Shown piece after piece: positions 40,024-49,638 of a stretch of DNA of 64,000 nucleotides; the stretch's first letter is position 1, and every line of letters starts with the position of its first letter. The position numbers and the translations under genes were made by a program. Location of the stretch: contig NZ_JBFAHM010000001.1 in NCBI RefSeq assembly GCF_040654195.1, positions 620,001 to 684,000 on the forward strand. Reading direction: 5' to 3'. This stretch comes from Hamadaea sp013361475 (GTDB lineage Bacteria; Actinomycetota; Actinomycetes; Mycobacteriales; Micromonosporaceae). The notes beneath the pieces are model-generated. The model saw only the letters and a program-made list of their open reading frames with translations, was not told the DNA's origin and made no database searches.

Positions 40024-41592
40024 TCAGTCGGTGGTGGCGGACGCCGAGCCCGGCTTCCGCGGACTCCGGCGACGGCGGCGAGCCTTCGCAGCCCCGTCGG
40101 CAGCGCCGGCCGAAGCCGCGACGGGCTCCGGCGAAGACGGGCCCGACGGGTCCGAGAAGAGGATCTGCGTCGCGTCGCCCTTGACGACCTCGCCGTTACG
40201 GCGACGGCGGCGCTGGCGCGGCTCGCGGTCGGCGGGCTCGGCGTCGGCCGCTGGGGCCTCGGCGGGCGCTGCGTCACGCGTACCAGTGGAGGAGCGGCGG
40301 GACCGGCCACGGACCGGACGCTGACCGCGGCGGCCGCCCCCAAGGTCCTCTTCCTTCTCCGCGGCCAGGCCGGCCCGCGACCGCTGCGCGGACGGCAGGG
40401 TGGCGGCGGCGTCGGCCGGGATGTCGAGGTCGGAGTAGAGCCACTCGGAGGTGTGGTAGGTCTCGCGCGGCTCGGGCTCGCCGATCTCGAGCGTCTTGTC
40501 GATGATCCGCCAGCGCGGCATGTCCTCCCAGTCCACGAATGTGACCGCGACGCCCGTGGCGCCCGCGCGGCCGGTCCGCCCAATGCGGTGGACGTAGGTC
40601 TCGGGGTCCTCGGGGCAGTCGAAGTTGATCACGTGCGTGACGGCGGCGATGTCGATGCCGCGGGCGGCGACGTCGGTCGCGACCAGGACGTCGATCTTGC
40701 CGGCCCGGAAGGCGCGCAGAGCCCGCTCGCGGGCGCCCTGGTTGAGGTCGCCGTGGACGGCCGCCGCGGCGAACCCGCGGAAGTCGAGGTCCTCGGTGAC
40801 CCGGTCGCAGTTGCGCTTGGTGCGGCTGAACACCATGGTGAGCCCGCGGTCCTTGGCCTGCAGGATGCGGGCCAGCATCTCGAGCTTGTTCAGCGAGTGC
40901 GTGCGGTAGACGAACTGCTTCGTCTGCGGGCTGACGCCCGGCTCCTCGGAGTGACCGGCGTGCACCGTGATCGGCGAGCGCAGGAAGCGCCGGGACAGGG
41001 CCACGATCGCGTCCGGCATGGTCGCCGAGAACAGCATGGTCTGGCGCTGCTCGGGGAGCATCGAGAGGATCTTCTCGACGTCCTCGAGGAAGCCCAGGTC
41101 CAGCATGCGGTCGGCCTCGTCGAGCACGATCGCGAAGACGCTGTTGAGCTTGAGGTGCTTCTGCTTGATCAGGTCGAGCAGCCGGCCCGGGGTGGCGACG
41201 AGGATCTCGACGCCCTTCTTCAACGCGTCGATCTGCGGCTCGTACGCGACGCCGCCGTAGATCGGCAGGACGCGGACGCCCCGGAGCTTGCCGGCGGCGG
41301 CCAGGTCCTTGGCGACCTGGAGGCCGAGTTCCCGGGTCGGGACCACGACCAGGGCCTGCGGCGCTCCGTCGCCCCCCTCCTCGGGGCTGACGACCCGGTC
41401 CACCAGCGGCAGGCCGAAGCCGAACGTCTTACCGGTGCCCGTCGGGGCCTGCCCGATCAGGTCCGCGCCGCGCTGCGCGATGGGCAGCGCGTACTCCTGG
41501 ATGGCGAACGCGTGGGTGATGCCGATCTCGCTGAGTGCGGCAACGGTCTCTGGGCGTACACCCAGATCAGCAAAGGTAGAAGTGGTGCTCAT
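40024..41592 (-). CDS. DEAD-box RNA helicase
   Basis: A 522-residue RNA helicase. Motifs in order: Q motif region (FADLGVRPETVAALSEIGIT), I APTGTGKT, Ia PTRELGLQV, II LDEADRM, III FSATM, then DVAARGID and HRIGRTGRAG. The last 130 residues form a disordered basic tail (SRRSSTGTRDAAPAEAPAAD; RQRRRRRNGEV), as in actinobacterial RhlE/CsdA-like helicases used in ribosome assembly and cold. The start is ATG 41592. Confidence 0.92.
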   Translation of the reverse strand: MSTTSTFADLGVRPETVAALSEIGITHAFAIQEYALPIAQRGADLIGQAPTGTGKTFGFGLPLVDRVVSPEEGGDGAPQALVVVPTRELGLQVAKDLAAAGKLRGVRVLPIYGGVAYEPQIDALKKGVEILVATPGRLLDLIKQKHLKLNSVFAIVLDEADRMLDLGFLEDVEKILSMLPEQRQTMLFSATMPDAIVALSRRFLRSPITVHAGHSEEPGVSPQTKQFVYRTHSLNKLEMLARILQAKDRGLTMVFSRTKRNCDRVTEDLDFRGFAAAAVHGDLNQGARERALRAFRAGKIDVLVATDVAARGIDIAAVTHVINFDCPEDPETYVHRIGRTGRAGATGVAVTFVDWEDMPRWRIIDKTLEIGEPEPRETYHTSEWLYSDLDIPADAAATLPSAQRSRAGLAAEKEEDLGGGRRGQRPVRGRSRRSSTGTRDAAPAEAPAADAEPADREPRQRRRRRNGEVVKGDATQILFSDPSGPSSPEPVAASAGAADGAAKARRRRRSPRKPGSASATTD

Positions 41593-41871
41593 GGAGTTGT
41601 GGGGTGCCCTCTCTCATGCGCCCCTTCGCTGCAAAGCACTTCTGGGTATGGGGCGCGCTGTGTCATCGGCGCGGTCAGGTCTGCGCCTGCGGTTCGCGTG
41701 GGCCGCACCCGTGCGCCAGGCTGGTCACCAGCCGGCAGGCCCGGGGGCCGCACGCGGGTCGCAGGCCGGAGCGGCCTGCGACAACACCTATATCGTACGC
41801 CGAACGGGGCGTTCCGCGCACTGGGTAGTCACGTGATCACAAGACGCCGTTCGCGCTGTAGGGTGCCAAAC
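41593..41871. other. long divergent intergenic region
   Basis: This 279-base gap separates the helicase and ferritin-like genes. Cold-shock helicases often have long leaders, and GC-rich inverted words (GGCCTGCGA and TCGCAGGCC, about 41759-41783) could fold. A possible -10 TAGGGT (41860-41865) with the GTG start 7 bases later would make the ferritin-like mRNA leaderless. Nothing else specific is seen. Confidence 0.4.
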
Positions 41872-42513
41872 GTGTCCGAGAACACACTCTCCCCAGGCTT
41901 CCGCGACCTCCTCGGCATGCTCGCGTACGCCGAACTGCTGGCCTTCGACCGCATGGCGGCCGACGCCCGGCTCGCCCCCGACCTGCACCGGCGGGCGGTT
42001 CTCTGCGAAATGGCGGCGGTCGAGATCGCCAACTACCGCCGGATCTCCGACCGGCTCGCCTCAGCCGGGATCGATCCACCCGAGGCGATGACACCCTTCC
42101 TCGGTGCGCTGGCCTCCTACCACGAGGCGACCGAGCCGACCGACTGGCTCGAGGCGCTGACCAAGGCGTACATCGGGGACGGGATCGCCGACGACTTCTT
42201 CCGGGAGATCGCCGAGCAGCTCGACGACCCCGACCGGGAACTCGTCCTGCGGGTGTTGCACGACGACGCGTACGACGACTTCGCCGGGGGTGAGATTCGC
42301 GACGCGATCGCGGCGGATCCCAAGATCGCCAATCGGCTGTCGATGTGGGCGCGACGGCTGGTGGGCGAGGCCCTCTCCCAGGCGGCCCGGGTCGCCGCCG
42401 AACACGGCGACCTCGTCGCCCTGATCGGTGACGCCGAGGTGGGGGAGCAGTTGTTCACGCGGCTCAAGCAGGCGCACGCCCAACGGATGGCCGCCGTCGG
42501 GCTCAACAACTGA
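41872..42513 (+). CDS. ferritin-like (MiaE-like) domain protein
   Basis: A 213-residue all-helical protein with E and H at the positions expected for a ferritin-like di-metal site (LLGMLAYAELLAFDRMAADA; LCEMAAVEIANYRRISDRLA; VLRVLHDDAYDDF). Actinobacterial members are annotated as ferritin-like fold or MiaE-like hydroxylases. Substrate unknown. GTG start with no clear ribosome site and a short distance to a possible -10 box. Confidence 0.7.
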   Translation: MSENTLSPGFRDLLGMLAYAELLAFDRMAADARLAPDLHRRAVLCEMAAVEIANYRRISDRLASAGIDPPEAMTPFLGALASYHEATEPTDWLEALTKAYIGDGIADDFFREIAEQLDDPDRELVLRVLHDDAYDDFAGGEIRDAIAADPKIANRLSMWARRLVGEALSQAARVAAEHGDLVALIGDAEVGEQLFTRLKQAHAQRMAAVGLNN

Positions 42514-42567
42514 CGCTGACGCCGAGCCCGCGCCGGCTTCCCGACGCGGGCTGGGCTCACACCTGGG

Positions 42568-42795
42568 TCAGCGCGGGGTGAAGCCGACCGGCCGGGTCTG
42601 CGCCTCGGCGATCTCGACATACGCCAGCTTCGCGACCGGCACGATGACCTTGCGCCCCTTGTCATCGGTCAGGGCCAGCACGCCCGAGTCGGACGCGAGC
42701 GCCGCGGTCACCAGCTGCTCCACCTCCGCCGGCGACTGGGTGCTCTCCAGCACGAGCTCGCGGGCCGCGAACTGCACTCCGATCTTGACCTCCAC
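42568..42795 (-). CDS. DUF3107 family protein
   Basis: A 75-residue protein, EVKIGVQFAARELVLEST and GRKVIVPVAKLAYVEI, matching the short DUF3107 family of actinobacteria, an ATP-binding-like small protein of unknown role. AGGAGGG precedes the GTG start. Usual size. Confidence 0.8.
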   Translation of the reverse strand: MEVKIGVQFAARELVLESTQSPAEVEQLVTAALASDSGVLALTDDKGRKVIVPVAKLAYVEIAEAQTRPVGFTPR

Positions 42796-42912
42796 GGACG
42801 GGTCCCTCCTCGGTTGCGCGCGACGGCCATCGGCCGCCGTTTGTCGAAACACTATCGCGCGGTGTCAGCCGGATTCGGCTTCCCGGGACCGTGTTCGCCG
42901 GAGGCGGATTCC

Positions 42913-43590
42913 TCAGGCGGCTTCCTCGTCGCCGTGGTCGTCGGCATGGTCGCCCGCATGATCGCCGCTGAGCGGGAAGCTGGCGATGCCGCGCCAGGAC
43001 AGCGCCGAGATCAACCGCTCGGCCTCCTCCTGGGCGATCTCCCGGCCGCCGGTCAGCCAGTACCGCGCGGCGACCTGCGAGATGCCGGTCAGCCCGGCCG
43101 CCAGGATCTCCGCGCGCGCCCGGTCGACCGCGGTGTCGGCCATGATCGTCGCGGTGATGGCCTCGACCGAGGCCTGTTCGACACGCTCGACACGCTCACG
43201 AACCGCCGGGTCGTTGCGCAGATCCGATTCGAAGACCAGCCGGAACGCCTCCGACTCGTGCGAGACGAAGTCGAAGTACGCGTGCGTCGCGCCGCGGACG
43301 CGTTCGGCGTTGTCCGTGGTCGCCTCCATCGCCGAGCGGATCTTGGCGATGATCGCGTCGCAATGAGTGTCCAACAAGGCCAGATAGAGTTCCAGCTTTC
43401 CCGGGAAATGCTGGTACAGCACGGGTTTCGAGACGCCGGCCCGCTCGGCGATGTCGTCCATCGCGGCCGCGTGGTAGCCCTGCGCCACGAAGACGTCCTG
43501 TGCCGCGGCCAGGAGCTGCGAACGCCGGGCGGACCTCGGCATCCGGGTCGGTCGGCCCGCGGCCCGCGTGCCACTCGTCGCCGGTGCCAT
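42913..43590 (-). CDS. TetR-family regulator
   Basis: A 225-residue repressor: N-terminal helix-turn-helix (LLAAAQDVFVAQGYHAAAMD then DIAERAGVSKPVLYQHFPGK) and a helical ligand-binding part, ending in a His/Asp-rich tail (HAGDHADDHGDEEA) that may bind metal. Conserved beside DUF3107 in many actinobacteria. An inverted repeat before the divergent gene may be its operator. Confidence 0.9.
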   Translation of the reverse strand: MAPATSGTRAAGRPTRMPRSARRSQLLAAAQDVFVAQGYHAAAMDDIAERAGVSKPVLYQHFPGKLELYLALLDTHCDAIIAKIRSAMEATTDNAERVRGATHAYFDFVSHESEAFRLVFESDLRNDPAVRERVERVEQASVEAITATIMADTAVDRARAEILAAGLTGISQVAARYWLTGGREIAQEEAERLISALSWRGIASFPLSGDHAGDHADDHGDEEAA

Positions 43591-43689
43591 AGATGCCGTC
43601 CTCTCCGTACACGCTCGCCCCGCGCGTGTCGTCAGCTTCGTCGCCGGAAATTCTCCCGCCGTTGCAACTTATCGCGCTTCCCCTAACAA

Positions 43690-43712
43690 GGTAGCCTCAC
43701 CCATGGGCTACC
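43690..43712. promoter_or_regulatory. inverted repeat, candidate operator
   Basis: GGTAGCC-N9-GGCTACC, perfect seven-base arms, lies directly upstream of the ribosome site of the disordered-protein gene and about 100 bases from the TetR start. A TetR site is possible. Confidence 0.45.
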
Positions 43713-43724
43713 GAGGAGCGCACG

Positions 43725-46229
43725 GTGGACGTAACAGGACAATCGGGCAGCAGCGCACCCGCCAACGGCAATGGGCACGCTCATGCGAACGGGCATGGTG
43801 AGGTTCCCACCAGCGGCTGGAGCGAAGGCTGGTCCGGCGCGGGCTCCGCGCTGGAACCGGAGGCTGATTCCGTCGTGCCCGCCTGGCGGCGGGGCATGGA
43901 CGCGTTGAACCACGCCCGCGCCCAGACGCCGCCCCGCTACGCCGAACTGCTCGCCGAGGCCGGCGTACGCCCGCCGAACCCGGCCGAGCTGCCCGAGGAC
44001 GAAGATCCGCTGGACGGGCCGGTGCGCTCCCGCAACGGCGAGTTCGCCGGATTCCCCGCCGACGACGGGCCCGTCCGGCCGCTGTCCAGCCCACCTCGGT
44101 ACGCCGAATCCCCTTACGGGTCGCCCTACGGTCAGCCCGCCGCAGAGCAACCCCAGTACGCCGACCAACCGCAGTATGTCGAGCCGCCGCAGTACGCCGA
44201 CCAACCGCAGTACGCCGAGCCGCCGCAGTATGTCGAGCCGCCGCAATACCCGGATCCGCCGCTGTTCGCGGAGCCCGCTCCGGCCGAACCTGCGCCGTCC
44301 GCGCCGCCCGGTCCCGCCCTGAACGGGTCGACCCCGTCCCCTGGCACGCCCAGTCCGTTCGCCCGCCTGCTGGAGGTCCCCTCGGTGCCGTCCGCGCCAC
44401 CGGCCCCTCGTGCGTCGACGTATCCGCCCGCCGCCTCGAACCCGCTGCCGCCGCCTGCGCAGCCGTCGACGCCCTTGCAGCCGGAGCCGCTCGCTCCGCC
44501 CGCGCCGGCCCCGGATCCGATCGCGCGCCCCGCCCTGCTCAACCCGGGGCATCCCGGCGTGGAGGCGTACGCCCCGGACCGGGCGCCGATCCCGTCGGGT
44601 GAGGTCGCACAGCCATCGCCGACGGGGATACTGCTGCCCGCGTACCACCGGGCGGAGCCGATCGTGCCGGTGGACCCGGAGCCGCCCCGCGCTCATGCGG
44701 AGCGACTGGATCCGGCCGATTACCGGCCGCCGCCCGCGCCACCGGGACTCCGGGTGCCCGCTCCCGCCGCCTACGCGCCGCCGGGAGAACCGACCGACCA
44801 CATCGGACCTTCGCGCGACCTGCCACCGCGAGACCTGCCATCACGGGACGTGCCACCACGAGACGTGCCATCGCGGGACGTCCCACCGCGAGACCTGCCG
44901 GCCCGAAACCTGCCACCCCGTGACGTGCCACTACGGGAGGTCCCGTCGCGAGACGTGCCAGCGCGGGACCTGCCACCGCGAGACGTGCCAGCGCGAGAGG
45001 TGCCGCCGCGCGAGCCGCAAGCGCCGGTGAACCACCCACGGCCGCAGCCGCCGCACGAGCAGCCGGACCACCGGCCGCCGGCTGACCCTTCGCCGTCGCC
45101 CATGGCGCGCGAGCGGGGCGAACCCACGCACGGCCTGCCGCAGCGGGTCCCGTCCGAGCCGGACGTGCCGCGCATCCCGGAGCCCAACACCGATCCGCCC
45201 GCGCCCGCGCCTGCTCTGTCGCGCATCGCGTCCGGGCTGCGTCGCGACGACCTGCCGCCGTCGGATCGGCCGGACGGGTTCGACGTCGCCACCGTGCTCT
45301 CCGCCGTCCGGGACGTGCCCGGAGTGCGGGACGCTCAGCTGCGGGCCACCGCGACCGGCGGCCACACGCTGCGACTCGACCTCGCCGACGGGTCCGACCC
45401 GGCCTACGTCAGCCGCGTCGTGGCACGCATGCTCAACGAGCGGATGGGCCTGCTCGCCGAGCCGCCCGCGCGCCCGGCTCCGTCGCCGGCTCCGACGGCG
45501 GCACCCACGCCGCCACCGGTTCCGGAACCCGAGCCGCCCGCTGCTGAGGAGCCGCCGCGTCGACCGGTGCCGGCGCAGCCTGCGGCGCCGACGGAGCCGC
45601 GGCCCGACCGCACTCCCATTCCGCCGGTGCAGCGCGGGGCGAGTCCGCCGCTGCCGCCGGGGCTGATCCCGGCCAGCGCCGCGCCCCGGGAGCCGCGCCG
45701 CCGGCACCCGGTCACCATGCGCGGCCGCTACCCGGACCAGATCCGCCCCGGTGGCGACCGGTTCGGCCGCCCCGACGAACAGCCGGAACCCGGTCGGCCA
45801 CCGGCGCTGACACCGCCCGCCGAGGCGGCCCGCGTCGTCCTCGACCACGTGCAGGTCAGCACGTTCGGCCTGGACGCGACGGTCGAGGTACGCCTCGTCG
45901 CCGGGGAACGGGTGGCGCTCGGCGTCTCGAACGGCCCGGCGGTCGACGGCTACGTCCTGCGGCTGTGCGCGGCCGCGGCCGCGAACGCGGTCGACGAGCT
46001 GCTCAGCGAGTCGGCCGACGGGCAGACCCGGGGGCACTGCTACGTCGAGCAGGCGGCCATCCTCCCGATGGGCAGCTGCGAGGTCGCCGTCGTGGTGGTC
46101 CTGTTGGTCTGCGACGGCTGGGTCGAGCAGCTGGCCGGGTCCGCCCTGGTCTCCGGCGACCCTCGGCAGGCAGTCGTCCGCGCGACGCTGGCGGCGGTCA
46201 ACCGACGGTTGAGCGCCCTGCTGCCATGA
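43725..46229 (+). CDS. long proline-rich disordered protein with C-terminal domain
   Basis: An 834-residue protein. Residues about 60-660 are low complexity, rich in Pro, Ala, Arg; they include QYAEPPQY-type repeats (about 145-180) and 13 or so pentapeptides of the form RDLPP/RDVPS (residues 363-430). The C-terminal 150 residues form a folded alpha-beta domain (VVLDHVQVSTFGLDATVEVR; CYVEQAAILPMGSCEVAVVV). GTG start with GAGGAG. Overlaps the hydrolase gene. Function unknown. Confidence 0.75.
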   Translation: MDVTGQSGSSAPANGNGHAHANGHGEVPTSGWSEGWSGAGSALEPEADSVVPAWRRGMDALNHARAQTPPRYAELLAEAGVRPPNPAELPEDEDPLDGPVRSRNGEFAGFPADDGPVRPLSSPPRYAESPYGSPYGQPAAEQPQYADQPQYVEPPQYADQPQYAEPPQYVEPPQYPDPPLFAEPAPAEPAPSAPPGPALNGSTPSPGTPSPFARLLEVPSVPSAPPAPRASTYPPAASNPLPPPAQPSTPLQPEPLAPPAPAPDPIARPALLNPGHPGVEAYAPDRAPIPSGEVAQPSPTGILLPAYHRAEPIVPVDPEPPRAHAERLDPADYRPPPAPPGLRVPAPAAYAPPGEPTDHIGPSRDLPPRDLPSRDVPPRDVPSRDVPPRDLPARNLPPRDVPLREVPSRDVPARDLPPRDVPAREVPPREPQAPVNHPRPQPPHEQPDHRPPADPSPSPMARERGEPTHGLPQRVPSEPDVPRIPEPNTDPPAPAPALSRIASGLRRDDLPPSDRPDGFDVATVLSAVRDVPGVRDAQLRATATGGHTLRLDLADGSDPAYVSRVVARMLNERMGLLAEPPARPAPSPAPTAAPTPPPVPEPEPPAAEEPPRRPVPAQPAAPTEPRPDRTPIPPVQRGASPPLPPGLIPASAAPREPRRRHPVTMRGRYPDQIRPGGDRFGRPDEQPEPGRPPALTPPAEAARVVLDHVQVSTFGLDATVEVRLVAGERVALGVSNGPAVDGYVLRLCAAAAANAVDELLSESADGQTRGHCYVEQAAILPMGSCEVAVVVVLLVCDGWVEQLAGSALVSGDPRQAVVRATLAAVNRRLSALLP
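44812..45012 (+). repeat. tandem 15-base coding repeats
   Basis: About 13 copies of a 15-base unit encode RD(L/V)P(P/S/A). Units differ by a few bases, so the array is a diverged in-frame minisatellite. Confidence 0.85.
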
Positions 46230-47182
46230 GGCGGGCTGTCCTCGCCGAGGACGACGAGCTGCCTCCGGACGGCCCGCCCGTACCGCCCTGGCCCGGTCAC
46301 GCCGTCGAAATCGACGGCCGATCGGTGTTCGTCCGCGCCACGCCGTCGCCGGGCGCCGAACCCGCGCTCTACGTCCACGGGCTCGGCGGTTCGGCGCAGA
46401 ACTGGACCGATCTCGCCGGACTGCTCACGCCCCGAGTCGACGGGCTGGCCATGGACCTGCCCGGCTTCGGGCACAGCGACCCGGCCCGGCGGTACTCCCA
46501 GCGCGCCTTCGCCGACTGCGTGATCAGCCTGATCGAGCAGACCGACCGGGGTCCAGTGCACCTGATCGGGAACTCCCTCGGCGGGGCGGTGAGCGTACGC
46601 GTCGCGGCGCTCCGGCCCGACCTGGTGCGTACGCTGACCTTGGTCTCCCCGGCGATGCCGTTCCTGGATCCGCGACGGTCGTTGCAAGGCCGCGTCGTCC
46701 CGTTCCTCGCCCTGCCGCGAGTGGATCGGCTGGCCGCCCGGCAGATGGCGGCCATCCCACCCGAACAGCTCGCCGCCGAAGTGCTGAAGGCCTGTTTCGC
46801 CGACCCGGACGGCATCCCGCCCCAAAGACTCGCCGAAGCCGTGGAGGAGGCGCGACGGCGGTCCGAGGTGCAGCACTTCGCGAGTGCGTACACGGGCGCC
46901 ATGCGCGGTCTCGTGCTCTCGTTCCTGCGCGCGCAACTGCCCGGCTCCGGATCGCTGTGGGCGATGGCCCGCCGGGTCAGCGTACCGACGCTGGTCATCG
47001 CGGGACTGCGCGATCGACTGGTCGACGTCCGGGTCGTCTCCCGAGTCGCCCGTGCCATCCCCGACACCCGGCTGCTCCTGCTGCCCGACGTGGGGCACGT
47101 CGCGCAGATGGAGGTGCCGCGGGTGGTCGCTCGCGCGATCCTCGGACTGCTCAACTCGCCGGCCTCCCTGCTTCCCCTTTAG
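46226..47182 (+). CDS. alpha/beta hydrolase
   Basis: A 318-residue hydrolase: oxyanion strand YVHGLGGSAQNW, nucleophile elbow GNSLGG (Ser), acid AGLRDRLVD (Asp) and HVAQMEVP (His), all intact. Substrate unknown. ATGA overlap with the disordered-protein gene, so both are translated together. Confidence 0.88.
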   Translation: MRRAVLAEDDELPPDGPPVPPWPGHAVEIDGRSVFVRATPSPGAEPALYVHGLGGSAQNWTDLAGLLTPRVDGLAMDLPGFGHSDPARRYSQRAFADCVISLIEQTDRGPVHLIGNSLGGAVSVRVAALRPDLVRTLTLVSPAMPFLDPRRSLQGRVVPFLALPRVDRLAARQMAAIPPEQLAAEVLKACFADPDGIPPQRLAEAVEEARRRSEVQHFASAYTGAMRGLVLSFLRAQLPGSGSLWAMARRVSVPTLVIAGLRDRLVDVRVVSRVARAIPDTRLLLLPDVGHVAQMEVPRVVARAILGLLNSPASLLPL

Positions 47183-47197
47183 CCGCCGCCCCCGGTT

Positions 47198-47279
47198 GCT
47201 TCGCGTGATCATTGCGTCAGCCATGCTGCTTCGCGAGGCGAAATGCCCGACCCAGCAACGTGGACGGCGCGATGATCAT
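47198..47279. repeat. intergenic hairpin repeat, copy 1
   Basis: The first 53 bases (from GCTTCGCGTGATCATTGC) match the copy at 53383 at 49 positions by eye. The right arm is degenerate here (GATGATCAT at 47271-47279). Confidence 0.8.
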
Positions 47280-47360
47280 GATCGGTGGGGGCACGAATCT
47301 TCGTGTGTCCGAGCCCGATCCGCCTGATCTCCGCGGATCTATGGCAGGCTGGAGCGCGTC

Positions 47361-48314
47361 ATGAGCCACGATCGCCGGCATCCGCCCGCCGAGCCGGAGC
47401 ACTACCCTCGCCAGGAGTCCGCCCGGTCGCGGCGGACAGACCTGCGCGAGCGGCCGGCGTACCGGTCTTCGGAGGTCGCGCCTCGCCAGCTCGGGCCCCG
47501 GGCGCAACGCCGGGCCGCCCGCCGTCGCGCGCAGATGCGCCGTCGTCGCGTGTTGGCCATCGCCGTCCTGGTGATCCTCGTCGGTTCCGTCGCCGGTCTG
47601 CTCCTGCGGAGTCCGTCGTCGCCGAGCGAGGCCGCCGCCGGTCCGTCCGCGCCGGGACCAGCGCCGTCGCCCTCGTCTTCGGTGCAGGCAGCCGCTGCGG
47701 TCGCCCCGTCCGGCTCGCCGTCCGCCGCTGTCGAGTCGACCGGCGTGCCCGAGACCGGTCCGGGCACCTTCGCGTACGCCGGAGGCACCGGCAAGGTGCT
47801 GGGCACCGCGGGAACGCTGCGCAAATATCAGATCGCCGTGGAGGACGGGAGCGGGCAGAACGCAGCCGCCTTCGCAGCCGCCGTCGAGAAGATCCTCGGT
47901 GACTCCCGGAGCTGGATCGCCGGAGGCAAGACGAAGTTCCAGCGTGTCCCCAAAGGTGCCAGCCACGAGTTCGTGATCTACCTGGCCACCCCGGCGACCT
48001 CGGAGAAGATGTGCGCCGCGGGCGGTCTGCATACCGAGCGCTACACCTCGTGCCGGATCAGCGGTCAGGTGATCATCAACCTCGCCCGCTGGCTGACCGC
48101 CGTCCCGGACTACAACGCTCCGCTCGACGTCTATCAGGCGTACGCGATCAACCACGAGGTCGGCCACCAACTGGGGCTCTACCACGAGGCCTGCCCGGGC
48201 CGGGGCCAGGTGGCGCCGGTCATGCAGCAGCAGACCTACGGACTGAAGGGCTGCGTCGCGAACTCATGGCCATACATCGACGGTAAGCGATACGTCGGCC
48301 CGCCGATCCCCTGA
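47361..48314 (+). CDS. DUF3152 membrane-anchored metalloprotease-like protein
   Basis: A 317-residue protein: basic N-terminal tail, one membrane segment (VLAIAVLVILVGSVAGLLL, about residue 64), Ser/Pro/Ala linker, then the DUF3152 domain with INHEVGHQLGLYHEACPG, a zinc-protease HExxHxxGxxH motif, and two conserved cysteines. It should act outside the membrane. Usual size for actinobacterial DUF3152. Confidence 0.85.
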   Translation: MSHDRRHPPAEPEHYPRQESARSRRTDLRERPAYRSSEVAPRQLGPRAQRRAARRRAQMRRRRVLAIAVLVILVGSVAGLLLRSPSSPSEAAAGPSAPGPAPSPSSSVQAAAAVAPSGSPSAAVESTGVPETGPGTFAYAGGTGKVLGTAGTLRKYQIAVEDGSGQNAAAFAAAVEKILGDSRSWIAGGKTKFQRVPKGASHEFVIYLATPATSEKMCAAGGLHTERYTSCRISGQVIINLARWLTAVPDYNAPLDVYQAYAINHEVGHQLGLYHEACPGRGQVAPVMQQQTYGLKGCVANSWPYIDGKRYVGPPIP

Positions 48315-48449
48315 TCGGTCCGACGGTGATCGCCCGGGGCGAATATATTCCCGCGTCCCACGTGGTAGACGTCATGGCCAGAATTCACCGGCGCGAGCAA
48401 GAATGGCCGAGTCGCCGCAACATCACGCATCGCAGGCAGGAGCTTCACC

Positions 48450-49631
48450 GTGTCTTTGCCGCCGCTGGTCGAGCCGGCCGAGTCGCTCTCGGTCGATGAG
48501 ATCCGCCGCTATTCCCGCCACCTGATCATCCCCGACGTCGGGGTGGAGGGGCAGAAGCGGCTCAAGAACGCCCGAGTCCTCTGTGTGGGCGCGGGCGGCC
48601 TGGGCTCACCGGCCCTGATGTATCTGGCCGCGGCGGGTGTGGGCACCCTCGGCATCGTGGAGTTCGACGTCGTCGACGAGTCGAACCTCCAGCGCCAGAT
48701 CATCCACGGCCAGTCCGACGTCGGCCGGTCCAAGGCCGAATCGGCCGCCGCGTCGATCCGCGAGATCAACCCTTACGTCCAGGTCGAGATTCACAACACC
48801 GCGCTGGACCGGGAGAACGTCTTCGACATCTTCGGCCAGTACGACCTGATCGTTGACGGCACGGACAACTTCGCCACCCGCTACCTGGTCAACGACGCCG
48901 CCGTCCTCGCCGGCAAGCCCTACGTCTGGGGTTCGATCTACCGCTTCGACGGTCAGGCCAGCGTCTTCTGGGCCGAGCACGGCCCCTGCTACCGCTGCCT
49001 TTACCCCGAGCCCCCGCCGCCCGGCATGGTGCCGAGCTGCGCCGAGGGCGGCGTCCTCGGCGTCCTGTGCGGCAGTATCGGCGCGATCCAGGTCACCGAG
49101 GCGATCAAGCTCCTCGCCGGAGTCGGCGAGCCGCTCGTCGGTTCGCTCATGGTCTACGACGCCTTGGAGATGAGCTACCGCAAGATCAAGGTACGCAAGG
49201 ACCCGAACTGCGTCCTGTGTGGCGAGAACGCGACCCAGACCGAACTGCTCGAAGACTACGACGACTTCTGCGGCGCGGTGTCGGTCGAGGCGCAGGCCGC
49301 GACCGAGAACTCGACGATCACGGCGAGCGAGCTGAAGGACTGGCAGGACGCCGGCAAGGACATCTTCCTCGTCGACGTACGCGAACCGGCCGAATACGAG
49401 ATCGTCCGGATCCCCGGGTCGACGCTCATCCCGAAGGGCGACATCCTCTCGGGGCAGGCACTCGCTGATCTGCCGCAGGACAAGCAGATCGTGCTGCACT
49501 GCAAGTCCGGGGTTCGGTCGGCGGAGGCTCTGGCTGCGCTGAAGGCGGCTGGGTTCTCGAACGCTGTGCATGTTCAGGGGGGCGTGCTGGCTTGGATCAA
49601 GCAGATTGACCCTTCCCTGCCGGTGTACTAA
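48450..49631 (+). CDS. moeZ: adenylyltransferase/sulfurtransferase MoeZ
   Basis: A 393-residue fusion: ThiF/MoeB-like adenylation domain (VLCVGAGGLGSPALMYLAAA, catalytic Asp and Arg region, zinc CYRCLYP...CVLCGE) and a C-terminal rhodanese domain (HCKSGVRS, Cys). It activates ubiquitin-like sulphur carriers for molybdopterin, cysteine or thiolation pathways. GTG start at 48450, with GCAGGAG upstream. Confidence 0.93.
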   Translation: MSLPPLVEPAESLSVDEIRRYSRHLIIPDVGVEGQKRLKNARVLCVGAGGLGSPALMYLAAAGVGTLGIVEFDVVDESNLQRQIIHGQSDVGRSKAESAAASIREINPYVQVEIHNTALDRENVFDIFGQYDLIVDGTDNFATRYLVNDAAVLAGKPYVWGSIYRFDGQASVFWAEHGPCYRCLYPEPPPPGMVPSCAEGGVLGVLCGSIGAIQVTEAIKLLAGVGEPLVGSLMVYDALEMSYRKIKVRKDPNCVLCGENATQTELLEDYDDFCGAVSVEAQAATENSTITASELKDWQDAGKDIFLVDVREPAEYEIVRIPGSTLIPKGDILSGQALADLPQDKQIVLHCKSGVRSAEALAALKAAGFSNAVHVQGGVLAWIKQIDPSLPVY

Positions 49632-49638
49632 CGCTTCT

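Noticed and set aside
40453..41871. Upstream extension of the ferritin-like gene across the helicase
   Set aside because: The extension is antisense to the DEAD-box gene; the GTG at 41872 gives a protein of normal size.
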